From: Cohnella ginsengisoli
GTDB lineage: Bacteria; Bacillota; Bacilli; Paenibacillales; Paenibacillaceae
Assembly: GCF_029525555.1 (NCBI RefSeq)
Contig: NZ_JAPDHZ010000003.1
Span: 744,001-808,000 of the forward strand
Direction of reading: 5' to 3'
DNA: 64,000 nt
The translations under genes were made by a program, and so were the position numbers. Position 1 is the stretch's first letter, and each line of letters opens with the position of its first letter. The notes beneath the pieces were generated by a model, which saw only the letters and a list, made by a program, of their open reading frames with translations, did no database searches and was not told the DNA's origin. Below are positions 53,585-63,104 of this stretch, in pieces.

Positions 53585-54073
53585 CTTGGCGGCAGATCAA
53601 ATAGCAAAAGCGATGAGGAACCGCGCATTTATTGTGCGGTTCTTGCGCGTGCGCGTCGGAGGCCGCCGCGCGCTTCGCGGCTGGTCGCGGGATCGCCGTA
53701 TTTGCTGGCCATCCCAACTCCCCCGCACCGGTCCCCCTCCCCCCATCGTGCAAAATACAAGATAGCGAGCCGACAAAACGGTTTTGGCGTATTTATCGCG
53801 CAAATCTGCATGATACATGCTCGAATACAGCTCCCATCGCAAAACCACGCCCCTGAATGATGCACATTCGCATTTGCACGATGGCTCCGAACGACAAACG
53901 ATGCCGTCGCTCTATCCTGCACTTTTGCAGGATAAGGGTTTACGTTGCCCGTCAGCATACAGTTAGAGTTCTCGCAGGAGCACCTGTTATCCGACTTCCG
54001 ACTCGGCATTGTGCGCATACTCGAACCCAAATCCAAAGTCCCCACAATCGCGAAGTTTACAACCAAAAAAAGT
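53585..54073. other. Intergenic region without recognised gene
   Basis: Nearly 500 bases with no coding frame that has a ribosome site. A hairpin GAACCGCGCA/TGTGCGGTTC near 53618-53642 is the probable terminator of the preceding gene. A second short inverted repeat, CCTGCACTTTTGCAGG, lies near 53927. Confidence 0.5.
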
Positions 54074-54091
54074 TTGTGATTATTTTCACTA
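54074..54091. promoter_or_regulatory. Redox-regulator box 1 upstream of nox
   Basis: TTGTGATTATTTTCACTA matches the inverted TGTGA-N6-TCAC(A/T) pattern of Fnr/Crp sites, and nearly the Rex consensus. Confidence 0.5.
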
Positions 54092-54124
54092 CCCCTATTG
54101 CATTCCGTTCGTAGGTGGCGTATA

Positions 54125-54153
54125 TTGGATTCAACAAGACATTGTGATTTATA
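54125..54153 (+). promoter_or_regulatory. Candidate nox promoter overlapped by a redox box
   Basis: TTGGAT, 17 bases, TTTATA. The -10 lies inside the palindrome at 54142-54159, a position suited to repression. Confidence 0.45.
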
Positions 54154-54159
54154 TCACAA
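54142..54159. promoter_or_regulatory. Redox-regulator box 2 upstream of nox
   Basis: TTGTGATTTATATCACAA is a near-perfect palindrome fitting TGTGA-N6-TCACA (Fnr/Crp) and close to the Rex site. Confidence 0.6.
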
Positions 54160-54220
54160 CCTAGTCGGGCAAAGAGCTGTATCATGCAGATATGGACCTT
54201 TGCTCCCCTTTCAACCAAGT

Positions 54221-54238
54221 ATGTGAAATTTATCACAA
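54221..54238. promoter_or_regulatory. Redox-regulator box 3, next to the nox start
   Basis: ATGTGAAATTTATCACAA, 26 bases before the ATG. It contains TGTGA-N6-TCACA and closely resembles a Rex site. Confidence 0.6.
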
Positions 54239-54264
54239 TAAAAGAATCCAAGGAGGACTTCCTT

Positions 54265-55638
54265 ATGAAAATCGTCGTCATCGGCTGCACCCACGCCGGC
54301 ACCGCCGCCACCATCCAAATGGCCAAACGTTACCCCGACGCTCAAATTACCGTGTACGAGCGCAATGATAATATCTCGTTCCTGTCGTGCGGCATCGCGC
54401 TCCATGTGGGCGGGGTCGTGCGCAACGCGGAAGAATTGTTCTACGCCCATCCCGACACGCTCGCCGAGCTCGGCGTGAACACCTGTATGCGCCATGACGT
54501 GCTCGCCGTCGACACGGTATACAAGTCGGTCACCGTCCGCAATCTGGAGACCGAAGAGGTACTCGTCGACAGCTACGACAAGCTCGTCGTCACGACAGGC
54601 TCGTGGCCGATCGTCCCGCAGATGCCGGGCATGGATCTGGATCGCGTGCTGCTCTGCAAAAACTATGCGCATGCCCAGACGATTATCGAAAAGGCCGCCA
54701 CCGCCAAGCGGATCACCGTCGTCGGCGCCGGGTATATCGGCGTCGAGCTGGTCGAAGCGTTCCATCAGCTCGGCAAGACCGTGACGCTCATCGACAATAC
54801 GCCGCGCGTGATGTTCAAGTATCTCGACAAGGCGTTCACCGACATCGTCGAGGCTGACATGAAAGAACGCGGCGTGCGGCTCGCGCTCGGCCAGACGGTG
54901 ACAGCGCTCGAGGGGCAGGACGGCCAAGTCGCCCGCGTCGTCACGACGGAAGGCTCGTACGAATCGGACCTGGTCATCCTCTGCATCGGCTTCCGCCCGA
55001 ATACCGAGCTGCTTCAAGGTCAAGTCATGATGCTCCCGAACGGCGCGATCGTCGTCGACGAGTACATGCGAACGAGCTGCCCGGATGTGTACGCCGCCGG
55101 CGACAGCTGCGCGATCCGCTACAACCCGACGGGCAAGGCCGCCTATATCCCGCTGGCGACCAACGCCGTCCGCATGGGGACGCTCGTCGCCATGAACATC
55201 ATGGAGCCGCGCGTGAAGTATATGGGTACGCAAGGCACGTCGGGCATCCGGATGTTCGACCTGAATATCGCTTCGACCGGCATGACCGAACAAGCCGCCA
55301 TCGATACGGGCTTGAAGGTGCGGACGACGACGGTCAGCGACAACTACCGTCCGGAGTTCATGCCGACCTACGAGCGGGCGCTGATCAAGCTCGTCTATGA
55401 AGCGGACGGCGGACGCCTCCTCGGCGCGCAAGTACTGTCGAAGGCGGACCTCACGCAGTCGGCCAACACGCTGTCGGTCTGCATCCAGAACCGGATGACC
55501 GTGGAAGAGCTCGGGTTCGTCGACTTCTTCTTCCAGCCGCACTACAACAAGCCCTGGAACCTGCTGAACCAGGCAGGCCTGCAGGCGGCGGCGGAGCTGG
55601 AGGCAGCCAAAGCCGAATCGTTGAAGGCTAAAGCGTAA
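54265..55638 (+). CDS. nox: Water-forming NADH oxidase / CoA-disulfide reductase family
   Basis: The start at 54265 follows AAGGAGG. The FAD motif VVIGCTHAGTAATIQMAKRY is typical of water-forming NADH oxidases. The redox-active cysteine is in ISFLSCGIALHVGG. The NADH motif is ITVVGAGYIGVELVEAFHQL and the second FAD motif VYAAGDSC. The enzyme regenerates NAD+ by reducing oxygen to water. An alternative is a CoA-disulfide reductase; the GCTHAGT motif favours NADH oxidase. Three redox-regulator palindromes precede it, suggesting control by Rex or Fnr. 457 residues. Confidence 0.88.
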   Translation: MKIVVIGCTHAGTAATIQMAKRYPDAQITVYERNDNISFLSCGIALHVGGVVRNAEELFYAHPDTLAELGVNTCMRHDVLAVDTVYKSVTVRNLETEEVLVDSYDKLVVTTGSWPIVPQMPGMDLDRVLLCKNYAHAQTIIEKAATAKRITVVGAGYIGVELVEAFHQLGKTVTLIDNTPRVMFKYLDKAFTDIVEADMKERGVRLALGQTVTALEGQDGQVARVVTTEGSYESDLVILCIGFRPNTELLQGQVMMLPNGAIVVDEYMRTSCPDVYAAGDSCAIRYNPTGKAAYIPLATNAVRMGTLVAMNIMEPRVKYMGTQGTSGIRMFDLNIASTGMTEQAAIDTGLKVRTTTVSDNYRPEFMPTYERALIKLVYEADGGRLLGAQVLSKADLTQSANTLSVCIQNRMTVEELGFVDFFFQPHYNKPWNLLNQAGLQAAAELEAAKAESLKAKA

Positions 55639-55672
55639 AGGCGTTGCGGACGACGCTGGTGTGAATCATTGC

Positions 55673-55730
55673 AAAATACCCTGAAGGCCGCCGCTCTCCA
55701 TCCGGAGCGGAAGACCTTCAGGGTATTTTT
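55673..55730. terminator. Bidirectional terminator between nox and the SEC-C gene
   Basis: AAAATACCCTGAAGG and CCTTCAGGGTATTTTT pair over a loop with an inner CGCTC/GAGCG helix. T runs exist on both strands. Confidence 0.88.
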
Positions 55731-55744
55731 CGGTTGCTCGCGGC

Positions 55745-56927
55745 TCAGTCTCCGACGGCGCCGCAGCACTTCTTGAACTTCTTGCCGCTGCCGCAGGGGC
55801 AAGGGTCATTGCGGCCGATCTTGCGGCCGGTCTGGATCGAGATGACGTCCGCGTGGTGCGATCGCTGCGGCATCGCCAGAACGTTGGACGGCACGCCGCC
55901 GCCGACGCTCATGTTGAGCTCGTCCGGGCGATGCCCCTTCAACACCCATTGCCTCGTGCCGTTGTTCAGCCGGGCGAGCAGCGCGCCGACTTCTTCGACC
56001 GTTTGCGCGTCTTCGATCGAATACTCGAATTGCAAAATTTCGAATGCCGCGCTCATCGACTTGCCGTTCTTGAACGTATCCGCGCAGATCTCCGCGATCA
56101 TGTCCGCTTCCTGCTTGTCCACCGCGTACTCGCGGGCTAAATACCCTGCCAGCTCCTGGTGTGCTTTGGTCCGCTCGACGTATTCAGGTTCGCCCGCTTT
56201 GAGCAGTTCGGCCTTGGTAAACTCGCGATACGGCAGATTCCCCCCGCGCCTGTTGAATGCGCAGCAGTTCCTGCGGCTCTTCGACGTCGAGGTTCGCAAA
56301 TAGACCATCCTCGTCGAGATCGTACATAGCTCGGAAGTCAAGCGCGTCGACCAGCACCTCGAACATGTCAGGGCCGTCCTCCGGCGTCTCTCCCGTCAGC
56401 GCGATCAAGCGGGCCTCCAGCTCGGGTTCCTCGAGGATGCCGTAATAGTACAGCAACCCCTGGGTGAGTTTGATATGTTCCGTGTTGCGCTTCACTTGCG
56501 CCGGCGTGCCGGACAGCCCTTCCAGCTTGGCGAACCGCTCGACCAGCTCGGTCGGCATAACCAGCGACTTCTTGCCTTTCACCTCGCCGGGAAACGCGAT
56601 CCCGCGTTCGGCCAAATAGTAAGCGACCGGGCCGGACTGCGGCGGCTCCGCCATCAGGCCGTTATTTTTCACCAACCTGCGAATCAACGCCCACCGTTCC
56701 TCGTCCCACAGCGCCGTCGATTCGGCCGCATAATCGGCCAATACAGGCGCGAGCCCGTCGATAAGCGCGTCTTTGTCCTTTTCGTTCTCCCAATCGTATA
56801 TCCTCAGCAGCCTCGCCATTCTTTGCAGCGATTCGCGAGTCTGCGGCATCAAAGCATCCTTCAGCGCCTGCGGCCAATCCAAAGCCGGCCACTCGCCGTC
56901 TAGCTTCATATGATCTGCCATATTCAT
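55745..56927 (-). CDS. SEC-C motif protein (frameshifted)
   Basis: The protein ends with [18 protein letters not shown], the SEC-C zinc-binding motif of SecA and many unrelated proteins. The first 370 residues are mostly helical ([36 protein letters not shown]) and belong to an uncharacterised family often found with this motif. The C6 run at 56240-56245 splits the gene; removing one base joins [17 protein letters not shown]. About 394 residues. Role unknown; the motif suggests contact with ribosomes or SecA-like partners. Confidence 0.8.
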
Positions 56928-57001
56928 CCTACTTCCGTTTTAATAAAAACAAGCCCGACCGCCAATCGTCCGGGCTTCGGCCGAACCCTGCGAAGAACGC
57001 T

Positions 57002-57226
57002 TCAGACGCCAGTACGCTTCTTCTGGTTGTTCGGCTTCTTTTTGATTTGGCTGCGCATCTGCTTCACGTCGGTCGAAAAGCCGCTCTGCTGTCCGCCGGC
57101 TTGTGCCGCGGCCTGCTTTTTCTGAGCCAGACGCTGCTTCATCGCTTCAGCCAGACTGATCTTTTTCTGCTCCGGCTTGTCCGCGGACGCGGACGGATTC
57201 GAGTCGCTGGATTGTGTCATACTCAT
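57002..57226 (-). CDS. Small basic hypothetical protein
   Basis: Seventy-four residues, starting MSMTQSSDSNPSASADKPEQ and rich in Lys and Gln (ISLAEAMKQRLAQKKQAAAQ), ending SQIKKKPNNQKKRTGV. It appears disordered apart from one short helix. Related small proteins occur in Paenibacillaceae without a known role. The gene lies behind the terminator of the upstream YflT-like gene and just before the SEC-C gene in the same direction. Confidence 0.58.
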   Translation of the reverse strand: MSMTQSSDSNPSASADKPEQKKISLAEAMKQRLAQKKQAAAQAGGQQSGFSTDVKQMRSQIKKKPNNQKKRTGV

Positions 57227-57290
57227 CGCACCCCATTGTTAGTCGCGATTTGTCGCGCTGCAAGCTTTTTTCATTATAACGCGGGTACGC

Positions 57291-57325
57291 AAAAAGAGCC
57301 ACGCCCCCTTACAGGACGCGGCTCC
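57291..57325 (-). terminator. Intrinsic terminator after the YflT-like gene at 57379
   Basis: On the minus strand GAGCCGCGTCC pairs with GGGCGTGGCTC, followed by five T residues. Confidence 0.7.
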
Positions 57326-57378
57326 GTCGACCGGTCGTCAGCTCCGGAGCGGTGGCGCCGAGCCGTTCGAGTTCGAAG

Positions 57379-57867
57379 TCAGATTCGTTCGCTTGGCGGC
57401 AGCGGTCCGTCCTCGGACAGGATGCGCGGCAGCTCCCGGTCGATCGCCTGATTGCGGATCGCGCTGTCCGCGACGTTGTCGTCGGCGGAGGAGCTGGCAA
57501 CGACATCGTCGACCAGCCCGTTGTCATGGCCGATCAACAGCAGAAAACGCCCCTTGTCCACTTCCGGCGCATACTCCATCGCGTCGCCGTTCGTGAGCCC
57601 GATCTCCTCGAGGCGGCCGGACAGCTCGCTGTCTCCGCCCGCCTTGATGATCCGCTTGACCTTGCCGAGCAGCGAGTCCGAGCCTGCCCCCGCGCCTTCC
57701 ACCTCGACCAGATCCGCCGCTTGTCCCAGGTTGCCGAGGCTCCACGACTCTTCGCGGTCCGCGACGACCGTCAGATCGTGGTCGGAATGCCCCCTGATTT
57801 TTAAAGACTGAATCGCGTCGATGACTTCCTTGCTCGTGTCGAATACGCCGTATACGGTCATGGACAT
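57379..57867 (-). CDS. YflT-family general stress protein
   Basis: GGAGG lies eight bases before the ATG. The protein opens VYGVFDTSKEVIDAIQSL and GHSDHDLTVVADREESW, with VDKGRFLLLIGHDNGLVDDV further on, the YflT alpha/beta fold. An acidic linker and C-terminal tail (SSADDNVADSAIRNQ) are extra. 162 residues. A SigB-type promoter, GATTAA-N14-GGGTAA, precedes it, and a weaker divergent one faces the alcohol dehydrogenase gene. Third YflT protein in the window. Confidence 0.82.
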   Translation of the reverse strand: MSMTVYGVFDTSKEVIDAIQSLKIRGHSDHDLTVVADREESWSLGNLGQAADLVEVEGAGAGSDSLLGKVKRIIKAGGDSELSGRLEEIGLTNGDAMEYAPEVDKGRFLLLIGHDNGLVDDVVASSSADDNVADSAIRNQAIDRELPRILSEDGPLPPSERI

Positions 57868-57905
57868 ATGGGATACCTCCGTTTGCTGTCAGGTGATATT
57901 CAACT

Positions 57906-57931
57906 TTACCCCTCGCGCTCCCGGATTAATC
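57906..57931 (-). promoter_or_regulatory. SigB-type promoter for the YflT-like gene at 57379
   Basis: On the minus strand GATTAA, 14 bases, GGGTAA, 39 bases before the start. Confidence 0.65.
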
Positions 57932-57934
57932 CAT

Positions 57935-57960
57935 GCTGAATTTGTCATCCTACAGGGTAC
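57935..57960 (+). promoter_or_regulatory. Weak SigB-type promoter for the alcohol dehydrogenase gene
   Basis: GCTGAA, 14 bases, GGGTAC, 51 bases before the ATG at 58011. Divergent from the YflT promoter, only four bases away. Confidence 0.4.
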
Positions 57961-58010
57961 TTAATAAGGATTCGCCAGAAATCCAATACGCCGAAGGAGG
58001 ATATGCGAGC

Positions 58011-59160
58011 ATGCGAGCGGTAACTTTTCAGGGAAGCAAAGACATCCAGGTCAAAGAGGTCGAGGATCCGAAGCTGAAGCATAAGGACGACATCATCGTG
58101 CGCATCACGTCAACGGCGATCTGCGGCTCCGATCTGCACATCTATCTGGGCGGCATGCCTGCGCATAAGGGCGCGGTCATCGGCCACGAGCCGATGGGCA
58201 TCGTCGAGGAGGTCGGACCCGAAGTGACCCGCGTCAAAAAAAGGCGACCGGGTCGTCATCCCCTTTAACGTGTCATGCGGCAAATGTTATTTTTGCGAAC
58301 ACGATATGGAGAGTCAGTGCGACAATTCGAATCCCCACCCGCCGCTCAAAGAGATCGACTCCGGCGGCTACCTCGGATACACCGAGCGTTACGGCAACTA
58401 CCCGGGCGGTCAAGCCGAATACTTGCATGTCCCTTACGGCAATTTCATGCCGCTTGTCATTCCGCAGTCGTGCGAGCTGCCGGATGAAGCTTTGCTTTTC
58501 CTGTCCGACGTCTTGCCCACGGCCTATTGGAGCGTCGAGAATGCCGGCGTGAAGCCCGGAGACACCGTGACCGTGCTCGGATGCGGACCTGTCGGGCTGA
58601 TGGTCCAGAAGTTCGCCGCCATGAAGGGCGCGATGCGCATCATCGCGGTCGACAACGTTCCTTACCGGCTCGCGCACGCGCGTAAGATGAACAACGTCGA
58701 AACGATCAATTTCGACGAACAGGACGAGGTCGCCATGCACATCCGCGAGATCACCCGCGGCGGCACGGACGTCGTCATCGACTGCGTCGGCATGGACGGC
58801 AAGAAGAACGCGCTCGAGAAAATCGGCCAGAAGCTGAAGCTGCAAGGCGGCACGCTAAGCGCGATCGATATCGCGATGGACGCGGTCCGCAAGTTCGGCA
58901 CGATCCAGCTGACGGGGGTGTACGGCGCGCTGTACAACATGTTTCCGCTGGGCCACATGTTCGAGCGCAACCTGACCGTGAAAATGGGACAGGCGCCGGC
59001 CATCCATTATATGCCGAAGCTGTTCGACATGATCGTAAACGGGGAGTTCGACCCGACCGAGATCGTGACGCACCGCGTCCCGCTCGACCAGGCGAGCGAC
59101 GCGTACAAGATTTTCAACGACAAAGAAGACGGGTGCATCAAGGTCGTGCTGAAGCCTTAA
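58011..59160 (+). CDS. Zinc-dependent alcohol dehydrogenase (frameshifted)
   Basis: GAAGGAGG precedes the ATG at 58011. Zinc-binding and cofactor signatures are present: TAICGSDLHIYLGG, GHEPMGIVEEVG, SCGKCYFCEHDMESQCDN (structural zinc) and VTVLGCGPVGLMVQKFAAM. The large YTERYGNYPGGQAEYLHVPY insert places it in the formaldehyde dehydrogenase-like subgroup of MDR enzymes. The A7 run at 58236-58242 breaks the frame; removing one A gives VKKGDRVVIPFNVSCG. About 382 residues. A terminator follows. Its promoter may be SigB-dependent, which would suit a stress-induced detoxifying enzyme. Confidence 0.83.
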
Positions 59161-59175
59161 GCGGTACGATGGCGC

Positions 59176-59211
59176 ACAGCCCTTCGCTCGGGGTCGAGCG
59201 GAGGGCTGTTT
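59176..59211 (+). terminator. Intrinsic terminator after the alcohol dehydrogenase gene
   Basis: ACAGCCCT and the inner CGCTCG pair with CGAGCG and AGGGCTGT, followed by TTTA. Confidence 0.7.
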
Positions 59212-59465
59212 AGCGTTGGCGGATGGTGGCGTTGGACGGCCGGCGTAGCAGCTTCTTGTTATGGCGGAGGTCGCAGGCTTTGCTATAATGGACGGAATAG
59301 ATTAGCGGCCGGAGAGCGATTCACATTGCCGCGGCGGACCGAGCATCCGTTATTTGAGCCATAACCGCGTGCAGGAACAGGATTTACGCGCAAATAGCGG
59401 CTCCTGTGTCCGTCTCGCCCCTTCGCCGCATCCCACCTGACGATAAAAGGAGCGTCCGTACACCC

Positions 59466-60930
59466 ATGCCGATCGCCAATCAACGCGAGGCCGAGGACCT
59501 TATCTACCGCTCGTATCTGCGCGCGGCTCCCCATCTGCCGTCTGCCGGCGATGAGCGGGTTCGAAAGCCGCAGCTGACCCGCCGCCTGCTCGATCTGCTC
59601 GGCGCGCCGGACCGCGGGAGACGCTTCGTGCTCGTGACCGGCAGCAAGGGGAAGGGCTCGACCTCGCGTCTCGTCTCCTCCCTGCTGAGTCGTCTCGGCT
59701 ATAAGGTGGGCTTGTTCACGTCTCCTCATCTCGTCGACTACCGGGAGCGGATTCGCATCGACGGGCGCGCGATCGGCGAAGCCGACTTCGTGCGGGTCGC
59801 GCAGCGGATCGAGCCCGCATGGGCCGAAGTCGAACGCGGCTTGGACGCGGCGACTTATCAAGGTCCTGTCGGCGTGTCGCTGGCGATTGCGGTCAGTTGG
59901 TTTGCGGAGCAGGGCACCGACATCAACGTCGTCGAATGCGGGAGAGGCGGGCGGTATGACGACGCAAACGTGCTGGCGAACGAGTCGGCCGTCGTCACGG
60001 CGATCATGGAGGAGCATGTCCGCGAGCTTGGTCCAGGCCTCGGAGATATCGTGCGGCATAAGCTGGGGATCGTGAAGTCGGCGGACTCGCGATTGTACGT
60101 CGGAGCGCAGCGCGAGGACGCGCTCGACGCCATCAAGAAGGCGTTGGCGGCGGCCGAAAATTCGGCGATCGGGCATGACCGTGCGGAAACGGAATCGGCG
60201 AATGGAGATATGCTTGCGGCGATGGATACGACGATCGCGCATAATGGCGCGTCCTGTCGATGCGAGCGCATATCGATCGCTGGCGAGGCGTTCGCCGCCG
60301 AGCATGTCGCGATGTCCGCGCGCGGAACGACGTTCGACGTCCGCACCGAACGAGCGCTGTACCGGGGCCTCGCGCTGCCGCTGCTCGGCGCGTTCCAGGC
60401 CGACAACGCCGCAATCGCGGTCCAAGTCTGCGAAGATATCGCGGGCACAGCGCTCGATCCCGGGACGGTCGCGACTTGCTTCGCCGGCTTGCAATGGCCG
60501 GGCCGCTGCGAGATCGTGAGCCGCGAGCCGCTCACAATCGTGGACGGCGCGATCCACCGCGACTCCGCCGCCTACCTGGCGAGCGTCGTAAGTTCGCTCG
60601 GCCTTGGCGCCGGCGCGAGAGTCGCAGCCGTCGTCGGCGTGCCGAAGGATAAGGATTATGCCGGCGTCATCAAGACGCTGGCCTCGGTAGCGAGCCGCAT
60701 CCTCGTGACGCGGCCTGATGTGAGCCATCTTGCGTTCCCCGAAGATGCGCTGGATGTCGCAAGGCGTTATTGCCCGGACGGGAGCGCCGCCTACCCGCTG
60801 CTCGCCGACGCGCTGGAGGCGCTGCGTGCCGGCCCCGTGCCCGACTGCATCCTCATCGTCGGCACGCAGACGCTGATCGGCAACGCCCAGCGGCTGTACG
60901 GGCAGGGGCTGGAGGATATCGGGGGAGTAA
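59466..60930 (+). CDS. FolC-like Mur ligase family protein (frameshift in last codons)
   Basis: The P-loop region reads RRFVLVTGSKGKGSTSRLVS and is followed by GLFTSPHLVDYRERIRIDG, both typical of folylpolyglutamate synthases. INVVECGRGGRYDDANVL and GAFQADNAAIAVQVCEDIAG, and WPGRCEIVSREPLTIVDGA, complete the Mur ligase core. Such enzymes add glutamate, or another amino acid, to a carboxylate using ATP. Since the second subdomain differs from FolC and no folate genes surround it, the substrate is open. The G5 run at 60921-60925 causes readthrough; dropping one G gives a stop at 60930. The start is probably 59466. Confidence 0.75.
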
Positions 60931-61108
60931 ACAAGCTCTCCAGTGTTCTAGGCTTATTCTGCAGTTGGCTCTCTCAAAGCATATTAGGTTATAATCGTGG
61001 AACTTAGCCCACGAGGTTGCTCTTCGCAGCACCTCGAATTGTCCAAACAGGCCATCGCATTGCAAACAAAGGGCAGCATAATGGATCGAGCTAACTTCGG
61101 TATCCCAT

Positions 61109-61597
61109 CTATTTTTCGACAGCTTGATCGCCCAAGTGTCGTTTTTCAACCCATTCACCGGATGGGAAGGCCAATTGTTTTCTAAAGCCATAATGGTCTT
61201 GGAAGGATACCGATCTGCCCCCTAAGAACCTGATCGACAATCGGCACAAACTTTCCTTTAAAAAGCCGATGATGACACGAGTTCACATTCGCGGCACGCA
61301 TCAATACAGCAGTCAAGTTCTGCATGGTGGGGGGACCGGGAATCCTTGATTTTCAAAGGCGTGATTATCTCCTTTACCGTTCAAAAAATGAATCCATCCT
61401 TTTTGCTTCACAAATGCGAAGGAGCCAGGATGAGTCATGACTACGTTACAGATTACTTTTCCTGAATTTCCAAAATGAATGGATGTCTTATCCCGAACTA
61501 AATAACATTGGCCCGTCTCATCGAAATGATAACTATCATCTTGCGACTTAAAGCGACGTATTCTCCCGCTAATGATTTGCGGAAATTTCCTCTGCAT
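61109..61597 (-). CDS. Unrecognised protein downstream of the McrC-like gene (frameshifted)
   Basis: The ATG at 61597 follows GGTGAGG and lies inside the end of the McrC-like gene, so the two are coupled. The frame gives QRKFPQIISGRIRRFKSQDD, CYLVRDKTSIHFGNSGKVIC and NVVMTHPGSFAFVKQKGWIH. At the G6 run 61329-61334 it shifts to TMQNLTAVLMRAANVNSCHH and FKGKFVPIVDQVL. A second shift near 61223 would add FQDHYGFRKQLAFPSGEWVE to a stop at 61109; otherwise it ends at 61182. The family is not recognised. It may be an accessory protein of the McrBC-like system. Confidence 0.55.
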
Positions 61598-63104
61598 GAT
61601 CCTCACCCTTACGCAAGTTATTAGTGGCGGACAAGCTCAATAACCGCTTCTTCATTACCGATTCCTCCAAGCCTGGACGCAGCCGGAATGCCCCCATCCT
61701 GTGCCGATCGCGATAGTCCTCTTCGAACAGTCGGGAGCTGTCTACGCCCTCAGCAGGCGTCACGATGAACGCTTCCTCCACAGCCCTGGTTCCATCGGTT
61801 ACGCGGATGATGCCATCCCGGTATTTGTGCATTTCGCCCAGCGCCATCGGAAGGTTGTGATCCAGCCGGTATTTGGGATCGAATACATAGAGTTTGTCAT
61901 CCGACTCGAGGACAATATCCGGATACATGGCGTGCGTATAGGTGACGTAGTTTTCAGATGACCGTTTGAACTCGCGCTGATAGGCCAGAGTCGCGCCGCC
62001 CAAGAGATGGATCCTGCTCTCCTTTTTCTTGGACAAGTTGAGCACCAGCCGATCCTGTTCCAGCAAGAAGAGCTCCGAGGCGTCTTGTAGGCATCCCGCT
62101 TGCCGGAGCCAGCCCACCATCTTCATAAACACCCAGATTTCATATAACTCGTAGGTGTTTTTAAGCGGGATTGCGTTTTTCATACCGACCTTGAACGTAT
62201 TGAACCAGAGCAGTCGATTGAACCAATCGAACCAAAGGCGGTATGAAGGGTGCTTGCGAAAGGCCTGCGAGATGACGATGGGACCTTCGTGCGATCGCAC
62301 TTGGTATAGGAAGGGGGATCGCAACCAGTAGGCGATGCGGTCGTCGTATAATGCTGCCTTGTCACTGACGCCTTCCATTTCCAGTGCTCGGTATTGCCGA
62401 AGAAACCCTGACAGTTCCTGCAGTTGCCTGCGGAGCACCCGATTCTCGTATACATCGCAGTCGTCTTTCCGGATACCGTCCCAGATCAGTTCAGGCACAG
62501 GGATCTCCTCGGTCATGCCGCCCCCCGCATGTCTTTCCGACCAGGCGAGAAGTCCGGGCGTCACATGCTTGACGTTCTCCCGGCGAATCCATTGCTCCGT
62601 CCGCTTCAGCCTTCGCAGCGGCTTCGACTGGATATCGCGGAAGATGCGCTGCAGGCGATGGAAGGAGCGATCGATGTAATCCCACTGCGCAAGCGAGATT
62701 CGGCGCGCGATCCCGTCGCCGTCGAACCCCAGACGGGCTCCCTGATGAGCATAACAAGCGGCGGCTTCCTCGAGAATATCGGCGATCATCCGCTCATATT
62801 CGGATTCCGTCAACTTGCGGTTGTCCGAATAAATAAAGGCCGGCAGCGCTCTCCGTTCTGTCTGCTCGATGATGAACGTGACCTGTCCGGACTGGAAGGG
62901 AGATCCCCATTCGCCCTCCCAGCCATAGGCCGTCTTCGACATCGGGAGCGGCATGCCGTTGATCAGGAGCCGGAACGGCAACGAATAAGTCGATCTCCAT
63001 CGATAAACCTTTGCTTCTTCCAGCCGAATATCTTCAAGCTGTGTCCAGACGTGGGTATCCGGACACAAGAATTCCAGATCATCTCCAGAACTGGGCTGCG
63101 CCAT
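61569..63104 (-). CDS. McrC-like DUF2357 protein with PD-(D/E)XK nuclease domain
   Basis: The 511-residue protein has a DUF2357-type N-terminal and middle region (CDVYENRVLRRQLQELSGFL, TYELYEIWVFMKMVGWLR) and a C-terminal nuclease core. MYPDIVLESDDKLYVFDPKY supplies the P-D and D-x-K of the PD-(D/E)XK fold. This is the plan of McrC-family subunits of type IV modification-dependent restriction systems, which cut DNA with an McrB-type ATPase. Its start overlaps the ATPase gene by 26 bases and its end overlaps the next gene, so the three are coupled. Confidence 0.82.
   Translation of the reverse strand: MAQPSSGDDLEFLCPDTHVWTQLEDIRLEEAKVYRWRSTYSLPFRLLINGMPLPMSKTAYGWEGEWGSPFQSGQVTFIIEQTERRALPAFIYSDNRKLTESEYERMIADILEEAAACYAHQGARLGFDGDGIARRISLAQWDYIDRSFHRLQRIFRDIQSKPLRRLKRTEQWIRRENVKHVTPGLLAWSERHAGGGMTEEIPVPELIWDGIRKDDCDVYENRVLRRQLQELSGFLRQYRALEMEGVSDKAALYDDRIAYWLRSPFLYQVRSHEGPIVISQAFRKHPSYRLWFDWFNRLLWFNTFKVGMKNAIPLKNTYELYEIWVFMKMVGWLRQAGCLQDASELFLLEQDRLVLNLSKKKESRIHLLGGATLAYQREFKRSSENYVTYTHAMYPDIVLESDDKLYVFDPKYRLDHNLPMALGEMHKYRDGIIRVTDGTRAVEEAFIVTPAEGVDSSRLFEEDYRDRHRMGAFRLRPGLEESVMKKRLLSLSATNNLRKGEDHAEEISANH

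Noticed and set aside
60853-61191. A 112-residue minus-strand frame across the folC end
   Set aside because: It starts inside the frameshifted third gene of the McrBC-like locus and ends in antisense folC sequence. It is not a separate gene.
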